DNA of 64,000 bases. Origin: Thermanaerothrix sp034436175 (GTDB lineage: Bacteria; Chloroflexota; Anaerolineae; Anaerolineales; Anaerolineaceae). The stretch covers positions 124,001-188,000 of the forward strand of contig CAYRUO010000002.1 of the NCBI GenBank assembly GCA_964427505.1, in the 5' to 3' direction. Positions within the stretch are counted from its first letter, which is position 1, and the number at the start of each line of letters is the position of its first letter. The notes beneath the pieces were generated by a model. The model ran no database searches. It saw only the letters and a program-made list of their open reading frames with translations, and had not been told where the DNA came from. The position numbers were made by a program, and so were the translations under genes. Below are positions 36,190 to 46,000 of the stretch, piece after piece.

Positions 36190-36218
36190 TTGACAAAACA
36201 TAAAAACCTCTGTAAGAT
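36190..36218 (+). promoter_or_regulatory. Promoter of the glnA leader RNA
   Basis: Perfect TTGACA (36190-36195), 17-base spacer, TAAGAT (36213-36218). The predicted start near 36225 gives a leader of about 375 bases before the glnA ATG. Confidence 0.7.
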
Positions 36219-36224
36219 TTCGCC

Positions 36225-36530
36225 ATTATTTTGGGAAGCACCTGACAAGTGAATAACGGGGAAATAGCGGCTGAACCTTTCAGTTCTCCACTGGAAGGTG
36301 ACGAGGTGGAGGTTCCTCTCCGCGAGGAGAGTGCTAACCCTGCGGGGGATAAATTGCAGGGGAAAATCGGATAGATCAGCGGATGCCTCTGAAGCCCGAC
36401 CACAGGTTTCTTTCTCCCTTCAAAAACAGGTGTGGGTCCAAAAGCGAGACCACGGCTCGTCCAAAGCCCCACCAGTGGTAGCCAATACAGGCTTATGCGT
36501 GTATTTGGCTGGAAAGTTTTAGAAGGGGCA
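36225..36530 (+). ncRNA. Structured leader RNA upstream of glnA, class not settled
   Basis: This gene-free stretch is full of hairpins: ACCTTTCA/TGGAAGGT (36274-36298 region), CTCTCC-GCGA-GGAGAG, CCCTGC/GCAGGG, CCACAGG.../...GTGTGG and AGCCAATACA/TGTATTTGGCT near 36480-36511. Segments resemble the glmS ribozyme core: AGCGGCTGAACC (36266-36277), a hairpin, TGACGAGG (36299-36306), then ATCGG and CAGCGGATGCCTC (36366-36389). The core would need a roughly 50-base insertion, the highly conserved AGCGCC reads AGCGGC, and the downstream gene is glutamine synthetase, so this match is only suggestive. T-box, TPP, lysine, cobalamin and cyanobacterial glutamine (glnA-type) motifs were not found. Confidence 0.55.
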
Positions 36531-36549
36531 ACCCATTCATCGCATTAAT

Positions 36550-36579
36550 GGGCATGCCAGGCATGTCCATAAACTTTTT
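36550..36579 (+). terminator. Attenuator-like hairpin before glnA
   Basis: 7-bp stem GGGCATG (36550-36556) / CATGTCC (36562-36568), one G-U pair, 5-base loop, followed after six bases by TTTTT. It lies between the structured leader and the glnA ribosome-binding site, where an intrinsic terminator controlled by the leader would be expected. The gap before the T-run weakens the call. Confidence 0.4.
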
Positions 36580-36599
36580 AAGCCAAGGAGGATATTGTT

Positions 36600-37940
36600 A
36601 TGGACGCCAAAGAGGTACTTGATCGAGTAAGAGAGGACAATGTCAAATTCATTTCTCTCCAATTCGTTGACGTCGTCGGCACCGTAAAAAGCGTAGACAT
36701 GCCGGTTGACCAATTGGAAGGAGCCCTTGAAAACGGCGTCTGGTTCGATGGGTCCTCGGTCGAAGGCTTCGCCCGCATCCAGGAAAGCGACATGCACTTA
36801 CACGTGGACCCTGACACCTACGCCGTTCTACCATGGACGCCCGCTGAGATGCGCCGTGCTCGTCTCTTTTGTGATATCTATCAACCCGACGGCACGCCCT
36901 TCCCAGGCGATCCGCGTGGTACGTTAAAACGCACTTTGGCAAAACTGCGCGAAGAACGCGGATGGGTGTATAACGTCGGCCCTGAGCCGGAATTCTTTCT
37001 GTTCCGCCGCAACGGTCCTGAAACCATCCGTCCTGTTCCTCATGATGTTGTCGGGTATTTTGATTTTTCCTCAGACGATGAAGCCGTGCGTGTACGCACC
37101 GAATTAATGGCCGCCTTGAAAAGTATGGGATTGGAAGTCGAGGTCGGCCACCACGAAGTGGCATTAGGTCAGCATGAGATTGACTTCCGCTTTGCCGATG
37201 CACTTCGGACTGCCGATAATGTACTTACCCTAAAATACACGGTTAAAGCCATTGCTGCTCAGCACGGTCTAATCGCCTCCTTCATGCCCAAACCCATCTT
37301 TGGGATCAACGGCTCGGGGATGCACTGCCACCAATCTCTGTTCGACTTGAGGGGGAATAACCTCTTCTTTGATCCCAACGATGAATTCCATCTCTCATCA
37401 GTTGCCTATGGCTTTATCGCTGGCCAACTTGCCCATGCGCGCGCCTTGGCGGCTATTGTTGCACCCACGGTTAATTCTTATAAACGATTAGTCCCCGGCT
37501 ATGAGGCACCAGTCTATATTTGCTGGGCACAAATCAACCGTTCGGCGCTTATTCGCATCCCTCGCTATACCGCTGGACAGCATAAGGCCACCCGGGCTGA
37601 GTTGCGTTTCCCTGATCCCTCGGCTAATCCTTATCTGGCTTTCACCGCGATGCTCATTGCGGGCCTGGATGGAATTGATAAACATATCCCTTGTCCACCT
37701 CCTCTCAACAATGTCAACGTCTACGAATTAAATCACGAAGAGCGGGAAGAAATGGGAATCGGGGAACTGCCTGGTTCGCTCTATGAAGCCCTTCAGGAAC
37801 TTGATCGGGATGAGGTCATTAAAGGCGCCTTTGACCCCACGTTGTATCAGGCCTATCGCCGCGCCAAGTTAACCGAGTGGGATGAATTCCGTATCCAGGT
37901 TACCGACTGGGAACTGGCACGCTTCTTGGAAACTGCTTAG
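36600..37940 (+). CDS. glnA: Glutamine synthetase, type I
   Basis: ATP-dependent synthesis of glutamine from glutamate and ammonia. 446 residues, the length of the GSI-alpha group (Bacillus, Thermotoga). Motifs: FDGSSVEGFARIQESDM, PEPEFFLF, NGSGMHCHQSL (ATP-binding region), VPGYEAPVYICWAQINRSALIRIPR. The E. coli-type adenylylation motif NLYDLPPEE is not present; the equivalent loop reads NVYELNHEER, so adenylylation control is unlikely. AAGGAGG lies 8 bases before the ATG. Expression is probably controlled through the long structured leader. Confidence 0.95.
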   Translation: MDAKEVLDRVREDNVKFISLQFVDVVGTVKSVDMPVDQLEGALENGVWFDGSSVEGFARIQESDMHLHVDPDTYAVLPWTPAEMRRARLFCDIYQPDGTPFPGDPRGTLKRTLAKLREERGWVYNVGPEPEFFLFRRNGPETIRPVPHDVVGYFDFSSDDEAVRVRTELMAALKSMGLEVEVGHHEVALGQHEIDFRFADALRTADNVLTLKYTVKAIAAQHGLIASFMPKPIFGINGSGMHCHQSLFDLRGNNLFFDPNDEFHLSSVAYGFIAGQLAHARALAAIVAPTVNSYKRLVPGYEAPVYICWAQINRSALIRIPRYTAGQHKATRAELRFPDPSANPYLAFTAMLIAGLDGIDKHIPCPPPLNNVNVYELNHEEREEMGIGELPGSLYEALQELDRDEVIKGAFDPTLYQAYRRAKLTEWDEFRIQVTDWELARFLETA

Positions 37941-37962
37941 GATCTCGAGCCCAATACTATTG

Positions 37963-38009
37963 AGACAATTGAGGGTGCGAAGGATATGCACACCCTCAAT
38001 TGTCTTTTT
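37963..38009 (+). terminator. Rho-independent terminator of glnA
   Basis: A 14-bp perfect stem GACAATTGAGGGTG (37964-37977) / CACCCTCAATTGTC (37991-38004), extended by an A-T pair, followed by TTTTT. It begins 23 bases after the glnA stop. Confidence 0.95.
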
Positions 38010-38029
38010 CTACTCACTTCCCCCGGGTA

Positions 38030-40519
38030 TTAATCTCTAGAAGACTCGACAGATTGCTCTTGAAGCGAAGGTTCTTTCACCTCATCTGCCCGCCGAAACG
38101 TGGGTTTCGTATCACCTTCCTGATAATCTACGATGATCTTGTCCCCAACCTTAAACTGGCCGGAGAGAATGCTGACCGAAAGTGGGCTCTCGATGTATTT
38201 CTGAATCGCTCGCCTCAATGGCCGAGCCCCAAAACTCGGATCGTAGCCAATTTCCGCCAACCAACGCCGGGCAGCAGGGGTCAATTCGACATCTAGCCCA
38301 TGTTCTAACAACCGCTGACGCACCTCTTTCATTTGAAGATCCACAATCTTGTACATATGCTCCTGCGTTAGCGGCGAGAACATGATGATCTCATCAATGC
38401 GGTTGAGAAACTCGGGGCGGAAGGTACTCTTGAGCGCCTTCTGAATTTTTTCCTGATTCAGCCGATCTTCGTCATTGTGACTTTCGGGCAAGAAGCCCAG
38501 CGTCCCACCCCGACGCACAAACTCGGTGCCCAGATTGCTGGTCATAATCAGCACAGTGTTACGAAAGTCCACCACATGTCCTTGACCATCCGTCAGACGA
38601 CCTTCATCGAGAATCTGCAGCAAGGCATTCCATACTTCTGGATGAGCCTTTTCGATCTCGTCAAAGAGGATGACGCGATAAGGTCGTCGTCGCACGGCTT
38701 CGGTTAACTGACCACCTTCCTCATATCCCACATAGCCCGGCGGAGCCCCGAAAAGGCGAGACACGGTATGCTGTTCCCGATACTCACTCATATCCAGGCG
38801 CACCAAGGCATCTTCATCCCCAAATAGGAACTCCGCCAGCGCCTTGGCTAATTCGGTTTTACCTACCCCAGAAGGACCAATAAAGATAAAGGAGCCAATG
38901 GGACGACGCGGATCTTTAAGCCCTGCACGAGCGCGCCGGATTGCATCTGCAATGGCTTTGATTGCCTCCTCCTGTCCGATGACTCGCTCGGCAAGCCGTT
39001 CTTCCATATGCACCAACCGCTCAGCCTCAGACTCCATCATCTGGCTGACCGGGATCCCGGTCCACTGGGCAACAACCTCGGCAATATCGTTGACGTCCAC
39101 CACTTCATCCAACTTATGCTCGGCTTCCCATTGATCCCGTAATTTTTCAAATTGTTCTTGCAGGCGTAAACGTTCAGCCTTCTTGCGCGCCGCACGTTCG
39201 TAATCACGCTCCAACCCGGCTTGCTCTTCCTCGGCTTGAAGACGGTCAATTTCGGATTTCATCTTCTTCAATTCTGGAGGAAGCGAATACAAGGCCACTC
39301 GCAACTTAGCGGCGGCTTCATCAATGAGGTCAATCGCCTTATCCGGCAAATGGCGTTCGGTCACATATTGAGCCGAAAGACGCGCCGCCGCTACCAAAGC
39401 CTCATCAGAGAAGCGCACCTTGTGGTGAGCCTCATACCGATCACGCAAGCCGCGCAACATCTCAATCGTTTCTTCAACCGAGGGCTCATCCACATAGACG
39501 GGAGCAAAACGACGTTCTAACGCCGCATCCTTCTCAATATATTTATGATACTCATCTAAGGTTGTCGCCCCAATGCATTGCAGTTCTCCCCGTGCCAATG
39601 CCGGCTTGAGCATGTTCGAGGCATCCATGGCGCCCTGTGCCGCGCCAGCCCCAACCACGGTGTGGAGTTCGTCAATGAATAGAATGATCTCACCCTCTGA
39701 GCGTTGAACTTCTTCGATTGCGGCCTTTAGACGTTCCTCAAATTCACCACGGAAGCGGCTTCCGGCAATCATTGCGCCTAGGTCGAGTTGCACCACCCGC
39801 TTACCCATTAGAATTTCTGGCACATCGTTTGCCGCAATCTTTTGGGCTAGCCCTTCCACAATGGCAGTTTTACCCACGCCGGCTTCACCGATCAAAACCG
39901 GGTTATTTTTGGTACGACGGGAGAGAATTTGCATGACTCGCAAAATTTCCTGGTCGCGCCCGATCACCGGATCGAGTTTGCCCTCGCGTGCTAATGCGGT
40001 CAAGTCCCGCGAATACTTCTCCAGTGTTCGATAACGGGTCTCGGCTTGCGGATCGGTCACCCGCTGTCCCCCGCGAATTTGCATTATGGCATCTAAGACG
40101 CGTTCGCGGGTAATTCCGGCGCCTTCCAGCAAACGCGCCGCGGGTGTATTGCGTTCACTCAATATGGCCAAAAAAATGTGCTCGGTAGAAATGTACTCAT
40201 CTTTTAGCCGATTAGCCTCTTCATTGGCTTGATCAATGATGCGTTTTACTCGAGGCGTGATAAAAATCTGACCCGCTCCACCTCCGAAAATACTCGCTTT
40301 AGGGCTGGTGCGTAAGATGTAATCCAGGCGGTCTGCCAGCATACTGGCATCCACCTTAAGGATTTCCAAAATTTGTGGGATCACACCCTGCGGCTGCTCA
40401 ATCAGTGCCAACAGGATGTGCTCGGTATCAATCTGGTTATGGCCATAGCGCTGAATAATCTCAGCCGCACGCTGCGCGGCCTCTTGCGCTCGTTCGGTAA
40501 ATCGGTCAAATCGCATCAT
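38030..40519 (-). CDS. clpC: ClpC-type AAA+ unfoldase
   Basis: Class I Clp/Hsp100 ATPase that feeds proteins to ClpP. 829 residues. N-terminal Clp repeat domain (1-145, DRFTERAQEAAQRAAEII and STEHIFLAIL), D1 Walker A GEAGVGKT at 211-218, short middle domain with a UVR-like stretch (EQAGLERDYERAARKKAERL) rather than the long ClpB coiled coil, D2 Walker A GPSGVGKT, and the ClpP-binding LGF tripeptide in GGTLGFLPE. No CtsR or McsB gene accompanies it and no CIRCE operator was seen. ATG start with GAAGGA upstream. Confidence 0.93.
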   Translation of the reverse strand: MMRFDRFTERAQEAAQRAAEIIQRYGHNQIDTEHILLALIEQPQGVIPQILEILKVDASMLADRLDYILRTSPKASIFGGGAGQIFITPRVKRIIDQANEEANRLKDEYISTEHIFLAILSERNTPAARLLEGAGITRERVLDAIMQIRGGQRVTDPQAETRYRTLEKYSRDLTALAREGKLDPVIGRDQEILRVMQILSRRTKNNPVLIGEAGVGKTAIVEGLAQKIAANDVPEILMGKRVVQLDLGAMIAGSRFRGEFEERLKAAIEEVQRSEGEIILFIDELHTVVGAGAAQGAMDASNMLKPALARGELQCIGATTLDEYHKYIEKDAALERRFAPVYVDEPSVEETIEMLRGLRDRYEAHHKVRFSDEALVAAARLSAQYVTERHLPDKAIDLIDEAAAKLRVALYSLPPELKKMKSEIDRLQAEEEQAGLERDYERAARKKAERLRLQEQFEKLRDQWEAEHKLDEVVDVNDIAEVVAQWTGIPVSQMMESEAERLVHMEERLAERVIGQEEAIKAIADAIRRARAGLKDPRRPIGSFIFIGPSGVGKTELAKALAEFLFGDEDALVRLDMSEYREQHTVSRLFGAPPGYVGYEEGGQLTEAVRRRPYRVILFDEIEKAHPEVWNALLQILDEGRLTDGQGHVVDFRNTVLIMTSNLGTEFVRRGGTLGFLPESHNDEDRLNQEKIQKALKSTFRPEFLNRIDEIIMFSPLTQEHMYKIVDLQMKEVRQRLLEHGLDVELTPAARRWLAEIGYDPSFGARPLRRAIQKYIESPLSVSILSGQFKVGDKIIVDYQEGDTKPTFRRADEVKEPSLQEQSVESSRD

Positions 40520-40671
40520 AGGCGTAATATCCTTCTATTAGCAAGAGTAAAATTATCCTGAACGGATTATAGCACCTCTAGATTAACAAAGTAAAAGCCT
40601 TGCATAAGAAATTTATATACGAAACAAATTATGAGCAAAGGGGTTACTTGACGCGGGAGTAAAATACCCCT

Positions 40672-41604
40672 ATGACCGGAATCATGCTCAACGAGAAAAC
40701 CCATCTTCGGCCTCTGCGCTTACCCCAAGATACCCAAGCCGTTGCCGATTTAATCGAGATCTGCTTTGCGGACACTATGGACCCTGACGGTTGGGAATAT
40801 CTGAGGCGCATGCGAACCTGGGGCGCTCTACCTGGTGGAAGTCCAGGCCCATCTATGAGTGGCTTTGTTTGGGAAGAGGACGGGCATATTGTGGGTAATT
40901 TGGAGATCATTCTTCCCAAGACAACCTCACGTTATCCGCTCATCGTCAACGTTGCCGTCCACCCCAACTACCGTCGTCGCGGCATTGCTTGTCGCTTGAC
41001 GGAAAAGGCGATCCAGTACCTAAAATCCTGGAACTACCCTGCAGTATGGCTACAAGTCCGAGAAGACAACCCTGCAGCGCTACATCTATATGGCAGGCTA
41101 GGTTTTCAAGAGCGCGCTCGGCGCACAACCTGGCTTACCAATCCCACCTACACATCCCCCACAACTCCAACTTTCTCGCATACGAGAACACGCCGAGCGC
41201 AGGAATGGCCTTTGCATTTGACCTGGTTAAGCCGTATCTATCCGGAACAGATTGCCTGGAATTTACCACTGAATATTAAGCGTTTTCAACCGGGGGTTTT
41301 GAATACATTGCGAAATATCCTGGGAGAATCGCCTTTATGGCACATGACGGCATTGGAACATGATGATTATCTAGGGTTTTGCACCTGGGAAGCCACGTCA
41401 TATTTTGCCGATTGGTTATGGCTCGCCCCTAATCCAACCCAAACCCCTCAGGCTTTGTATGCATTGCTCCCTATCATGAGACAAAAGTTTGGCCGCAAGC
41501 GCCCTCTTTCAATCAACTTCCCGGCGGGCGAATTCGAAGAAATTTTTGGGGAATGTGGATTTTACCCCCAACAAACACTTATTTGGATGGAATTGCCCTT
41601 ATAA
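40672..41604 (+). CDS. GNAT-family N-acetyltransferase, two-lobed
   Basis: 310 residues. The N-terminal GNAT domain (about 10-150) is clear: IVNVAVHPNYRRRGIACRLTEKAI with the acetyl-CoA loop RRRGIA, then VREDNPAALHLYGRLGF. The second half (170-310) looks like a degenerate GNAT lobe without the loop motif, as in tandem-GNAT proteins of the mycothiol-synthase type. Substrate unknown. Divergent from clpC. Confidence 0.85.
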   Translation: MTGIMLNEKTHLRPLRLPQDTQAVADLIEICFADTMDPDGWEYLRRMRTWGALPGGSPGPSMSGFVWEEDGHIVGNLEIILPKTTSRYPLIVNVAVHPNYRRRGIACRLTEKAIQYLKSWNYPAVWLQVREDNPAALHLYGRLGFQERARRTTWLTNPTYTSPTTPTFSHTRTRRAQEWPLHLTWLSRIYPEQIAWNLPLNIKRFQPGVLNTLRNILGESPLWHMTALEHDDYLGFCTWEATSYFADWLWLAPNPTQTPQALYALLPIMRQKFGRKRPLSINFPAGEFEEIFGECGFYPQQTLIWMELPL

Positions 41605-41640
41605 TCACCTTAGGAAACCCATTTTTGGAGGAGAACCACA

Positions 41641-42018
41641 ATGAAGCGCTTCATTGTTCGCCTGCTAGTAACGGCATTGGCTTTTTACGTCGCCGTCGCC
41701 CTGCTCAGCCCCCGATATATCCAGCCCTCGTCCGACAATTGGTTAAGTTTTATCTGGTTGGCATTGATCTTTGGTATTATCAATGCCGTTATGCGTCCCA
41801 TCCTGGTAGTTTTAGGATGCCCATTCATCGTCTTGACGTTAGGTCTCGGCATCTTGGTCATTAACACCGCTTTGTTTGCCCTAGCGGGCTGGGTCGGGAA
41901 TCAGTTCGGGGTCGGATTCACCGTCAGCGGCTTTTGGGGTGCCTTCCTCGGCTCTTTGGTGGTCAGCCTTATCCTTTTCGTGAGTCAATTCTTCATTGAG
42001 GACATGCGCAAAAAATGA
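41641..42018 (+). CDS. Phage-holin-4_2-like (YvlD-type) small membrane protein
   Basis: 125 residues with four hydrophobic helices (about 5-22, 35-58, 62-85, 95-117). The motif INAVMRPILVVLGCPFIVLTLGLG is typical of the family called holin superfamily 4, group 2, found on bacterial chromosomes without phage context; function unproven. GGAGGAG lies 7-8 bases before the ATG. It starts 36 bases after the GNAT gene. Confidence 0.85.
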   Translation: MKRFIVRLLVTALAFYVAVALLSPRYIQPSSDNWLSFIWLALIFGIINAVMRPILVVLGCPFIVLTLGLGILVINTALFALAGWVGNQFGVGFTVSGFWGAFLGSLVVSLILFVSQFFIEDMRKK

Positions 42019-42041
42019 AAGGCTCGTGCGCAAATGTTCAC

Positions 42042-42917
42042 CTATCCATCCAGTATGTCTGCTGGACACTGTTCCCTGATAGCCATTTGCAAAGGATTAT
42101 CCTCTGTGCTAACCCCTAGGTGATCCGCATCCCAATTCCAGGTATAAAGATCAGATAAGACACAGTAAGCGGTCAGGTCAAGGTGCAAAGGGGTCACAGA
42201 GACGTAACCCTCTGTCAAAGCCCCCACGTCAGTTCCTTGCTCCGGCACACCCGTCGGAACGTCACCGCCAATCCAGTAATATGGCTTACCCCGTGGATCA
42301 ACGCGTTCATCTAAACGGTTGTGATAAACACGCAATCCCTGCCGGGTCACTCGGATACCCCGAATTTTATGAGCAGGCAACGCAGGAATATTTACGTTTA
42401 ACAGGACTTCAGAAGGAATACCGTGTTTGAGTAGTTGGGCCACGATTTTTAAGGCAATTTGAGCCGCCGGTTGGTAATTTATGATGGTCCTCCCATTCTC
42501 ATAAGTCTCTAACGAAAATGCTACCGCTGGCACCCCTGCAATAACAGCCTCCATCGCCGCGGTAACCGTGCCCGAATAAGTAACATCATGTCCCAAATTA
42601 GCGCCTTGGTTAATCCCGGACACCACCAGGTCTATCGGTTTCTTGAAATACCCTAGTAGTGCCAAAGAGACGCAATCCGAAGGTGCACCATCACTGGCAT
42701 AGGCAATAGTATCATCCGCCAGCCGATACTCCCGCACTCGTAGCGGGCGATCCAGTGTCTTGACATGCCCTCCTCCCGACCAATTACGTTCCGGGGCTAA
42801 GATGCTTACCTCACCAAGAATTCGCATCGCCCGGGCAAGAGCCAATAACCCTGGCGCTAGCACACCATCATCATTGGTCACCAGTATATGGGGTTGTTTT
42901 CGATTTTGCTCATTCAT
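42042..42917 (-). CDS. surE: 5'/3'-nucleotidase SurE
   Basis: Metal-dependent nucleoside monophosphate phosphatase of stationary-phase survival. 291 residues from the ATG at 42917 (GAGAGGTG upstream), not the ATG at 42944. Metal ligands in VTNDDGVLAPGL (Asp16, Asp17), Ser in WSGGGH, and Asn in VVSGINQGANLG; the active site is complete. Longer than E. coli SurE (253) by a C-terminal extension. Confidence 0.93.
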   Translation of the reverse strand: MNEQNRKQPHILVTNDDGVLAPGLLALARAMRILGEVSILAPERNWSGGGHVKTLDRPLRVREYRLADDTIAYASDGAPSDCVSLALLGYFKKPIDLVVSGINQGANLGHDVTYSGTVTAAMEAVIAGVPAVAFSLETYENGRTIINYQPAAQIALKIVAQLLKHGIPSEVLLNVNIPALPAHKIRGIRVTRQGLRVYHNRLDERVDPRGKPYYWIGGDVPTGVPEQGTDVGALTEGYVSVTPLHLDLTAYCVLSDLYTWNWDADHLGVSTEDNPLQMAIREQCPADILDG

Positions 42918-42952
42918 CTTATACACCTCTCCATTCAATAGCATACCCTTAA

Positions 42953-42986
42953 AGCCTTAACACCCCTTTGAGGGGGTGTTAAGGCT
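42953..42986 (-). terminator. Hairpin terminator after the GT39-NHL gene
   Basis: Perfect 14-bp stem AGCCTTAACACCCC / GGGGTGTTAAGGCT with a 6-base loop, 60 bases beyond the stop of the large minus-strand gene and just before surE. The trailing T-run on the minus strand is short (TTT). Confidence 0.7.
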
Positions 42987-43045
42987 AAATAAACGATTCG
43001 ATAAAAATTGATCAAAAAGCTAGGCGGTCAAACCCACACCTTTGC

Positions 43046-46000
43046 TTAGGGCAACACAAAACGCAAAAGTACATGGTTCCCGGCATCGCTGACCCAAACT
43101 CGTCCTTGAGAATCTACCGCTATTCCAGAAGGCAGGCCAAAACCATCTGTGCCCGTGCTGTAGTCCCCCCATCCCCGCACAAAATTACCCTGTGCATCAA
43201 ATTCGAGCACGCGATAACCCTCGGGGTCCGTTACAAACACATGTCCTAAGGGAGATACAGCAATGAAAGGTTTGTTGTCCAGCGATTGACCATACCATCC
43301 TGAAATCTCCCATTCTCGAACCGGCATGAAGAGGTTATTTGTAAAATCAGGCTTAACAACTTGGACGCGCTGATTCCAGGTATCTGCAATGTAAATGTTG
43401 CCTTCTGCATCCACGTCAATACCTACCGGTTCATCAAATTTGCCAGCCTCTACCCCTGCACCGCCAAATTGGGCAATATACTGTCCATCTGACGTGAAGA
43501 TGACCACCCTCTTATTCCCTGTATCTGTCACATAAACTCGACCCTGGGCATCCACGGCCACATCCCGCGGTCCCCAGAAGGCATCAGGACGCTCAGCCTG
43601 GCCAAAATACCCCCACATGGTCACAAATTGACCGTCTGACGTGAACTTTTGAATGCGGTGATTCCAGGTATCGGCAACATAAACACTCCCATCCGGTCCG
43701 ACCGCTACACCCCAAGGCTCATTGAACGTGCCACCTGGTGCATCTCCGGTAGAACGATCCGCAAAACTCCCCCATTCCTGCAAAACCTCACCTCTCGCGC
43801 TAAGATGCTGTATGCGATGGTTACGCGAGTCGGCAACGTAAATTGAACCATCCGGTGCAATGGCAATGCCTCTCGGATTCTGGAACTGCCCTGGCTGGTT
43901 ACCCGCCACACCCACTTGCCCTAAGACCAAGTCTGGCGCCAGTTGCACCATTCCCTTTTGGTAGGGATCCACTTCAACGGTAGGCACCTGCTCCGGTAGC
44001 ACACCATAATTCCACATCTGAGCCACAACATCCTTGCGGACATAAAAACGCAATTTGGCACTCGGTTCCCATTTCTCCAATGTCAGGTTCTGATTTCCGG
44101 TTAATTGCGCATAAGCCGTATAATCCCGGTTTAACCAGATCTGAAAAACTGCGGCGCGCATCTTGGGATCGCGGACAACACCCCAAATACGGTCCCACGT
44201 TAGGTTGTAGTAATCCTGCATGGGCCACCATAGGCGCATATACTCAAACTGAACAAACTCACCTTTGGTAATCGCATCCAATTTGCTCCAATTGGCACTG
44301 TTCCCCGCAATGATGATGGGCATATCGCGCAAATCCCGCGTAGGATTATCTGCAAAATAGCGCTTGTTGGGATAATCCCGGAAATACCACCAGTAGGGGT
44401 AGAGGGCATCATTGTCGTAAGCCACCTGAATATCTAAGCCGCGGGTGAGACGACGCGAAATTTCTTCCACCTGGGCTAAAATCTCTTTGGGACCGCTGGC
44501 TGCATGCGCGTAAACCAGAAATTCTTTCGCCGTATCGTAGTTGATATAAGCCGCAGTCGCCGCGGTTCGGAAGGTAAGCAAACCTAAAAAGCTAAACGTA
44601 TATAAGACCATTAGCTTGATCCAATCTGCCCTGCGCCAGCCCCGAAAAACATAGATGATCCCCCGCCCACTAAGCAAAGCCACAGCACTTGCAAACAAAA
44701 ATGTCGTTGTCACTTGGAGATTTTCCAACGTATAACCGCTAAAAGGCACCACCGGACCGAGCCATGCCATGAGCGCCCCGACGGTTGCGCTAAGAAAAAC
44801 TGGTATGAGCAATAAGCCTACCCACGTGCTACTCTGCTTTAAGCGAGACCAAGGGATACGATCTACTAACACCCCTAATCCCCACCCCGCGCTTAATAAC
44901 AGGGGCAGAGCAATATGAACGGTCAGCCAAGGCATCTTTTCACCCGCCAAAGAGTAAGCCCCTAGACTGGTTATCCCCCAAAAGACCAGCAGAGCAAGGA
45001 CGGGCAGCTTTTCTTCAGTAGATATTTTATTGGGTTGTTCGATATTTGCTTCGCCTTCCACAACCTCGGCAGTCGGGCTTGCATCCGGAGTTGGTGGTTG
45101 AGTTTCAGAAGATAGTGCTTTCTCAGCAACGGGTGAGTCCCCTACGAACTGGCTGAAACGGCGATACCGCCAGCCGAAGTAAATCGCGAGCAGTGTTCCT
45201 AACGCCGCCACATATTCATACATGGGAATTTGCAAAAAGGCATAATAATACCAAGGTTGGGTACCTCGATTAACGCCCTGTTGTTCTAACCAGTAACCCA
45301 ATGATCCCACAATGCCGGTGAAGAATCCAAATCCATTGGTAAACACCGTAGTGTAGAGCACAGTGAAAATGCCGTAGAATAGGGCGAAATTCGCTAACCA
45401 AAGCCGCGGCTTCCACACTAGACCGATACCCAAGGCAATTAAGGTCAGAACGAAAAGCACGATGCCGCTGCGCAGGATACCCACCGACGAGTAGTCCAAG
45501 GGATTCCAATTTTGTCCTAATAGCACCCCAATAATCTTGACCGGAAATGCCGTCAATTGAGGCAAAATCAACGTGCCGATCAAGAGAAGCATATCCAGGC
45601 TTCGCTCTTGCTTCAAAAACTCCCAACCCACCTCACGCAGTAAAATAACCCCGGCTATACCGCCTAAAATCACCGCAACTAACGCTAAACCGGCTTCGAT
45701 GATCTGAACCGGACTTACCCCACTTGTTTCTGCTGGCGCACCAGAACGATTCGCAATGGCATTCCACCCGGCTAGAACAATGGCCAGAACAAGGACAAAC
45801 AAAGCCCCGGCCAGGGCTAGGTTAAACAAAAAGTGTTTACGCGCTTCCGGCCAGGGAAAGCGAACGCTTCTCGACATAAACAGGATCGCCAGGAACAGCA
45901 ACAATTGAGCCGTATAGATAAAGGCAGTTTCCTTTGTTGCAAATTGCAAGGCCGTTACTGCAGTCAGAATGTATAGCCAGCGCTTTTTCCCATTCTCCAG

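Noticed and set aside
36328..36338. GAGTGCTAA half of a CIRCE heat-shock operator inside the glnA leader
   Set aside because: The matching TTAGCACTC half is absent at the required 9-base spacing, and the bases belong to an RNA hairpin.
36649..37203. 184-residue frame antisense to glnA
   Set aside because: Arg-rich shadow of a highly conserved gene.
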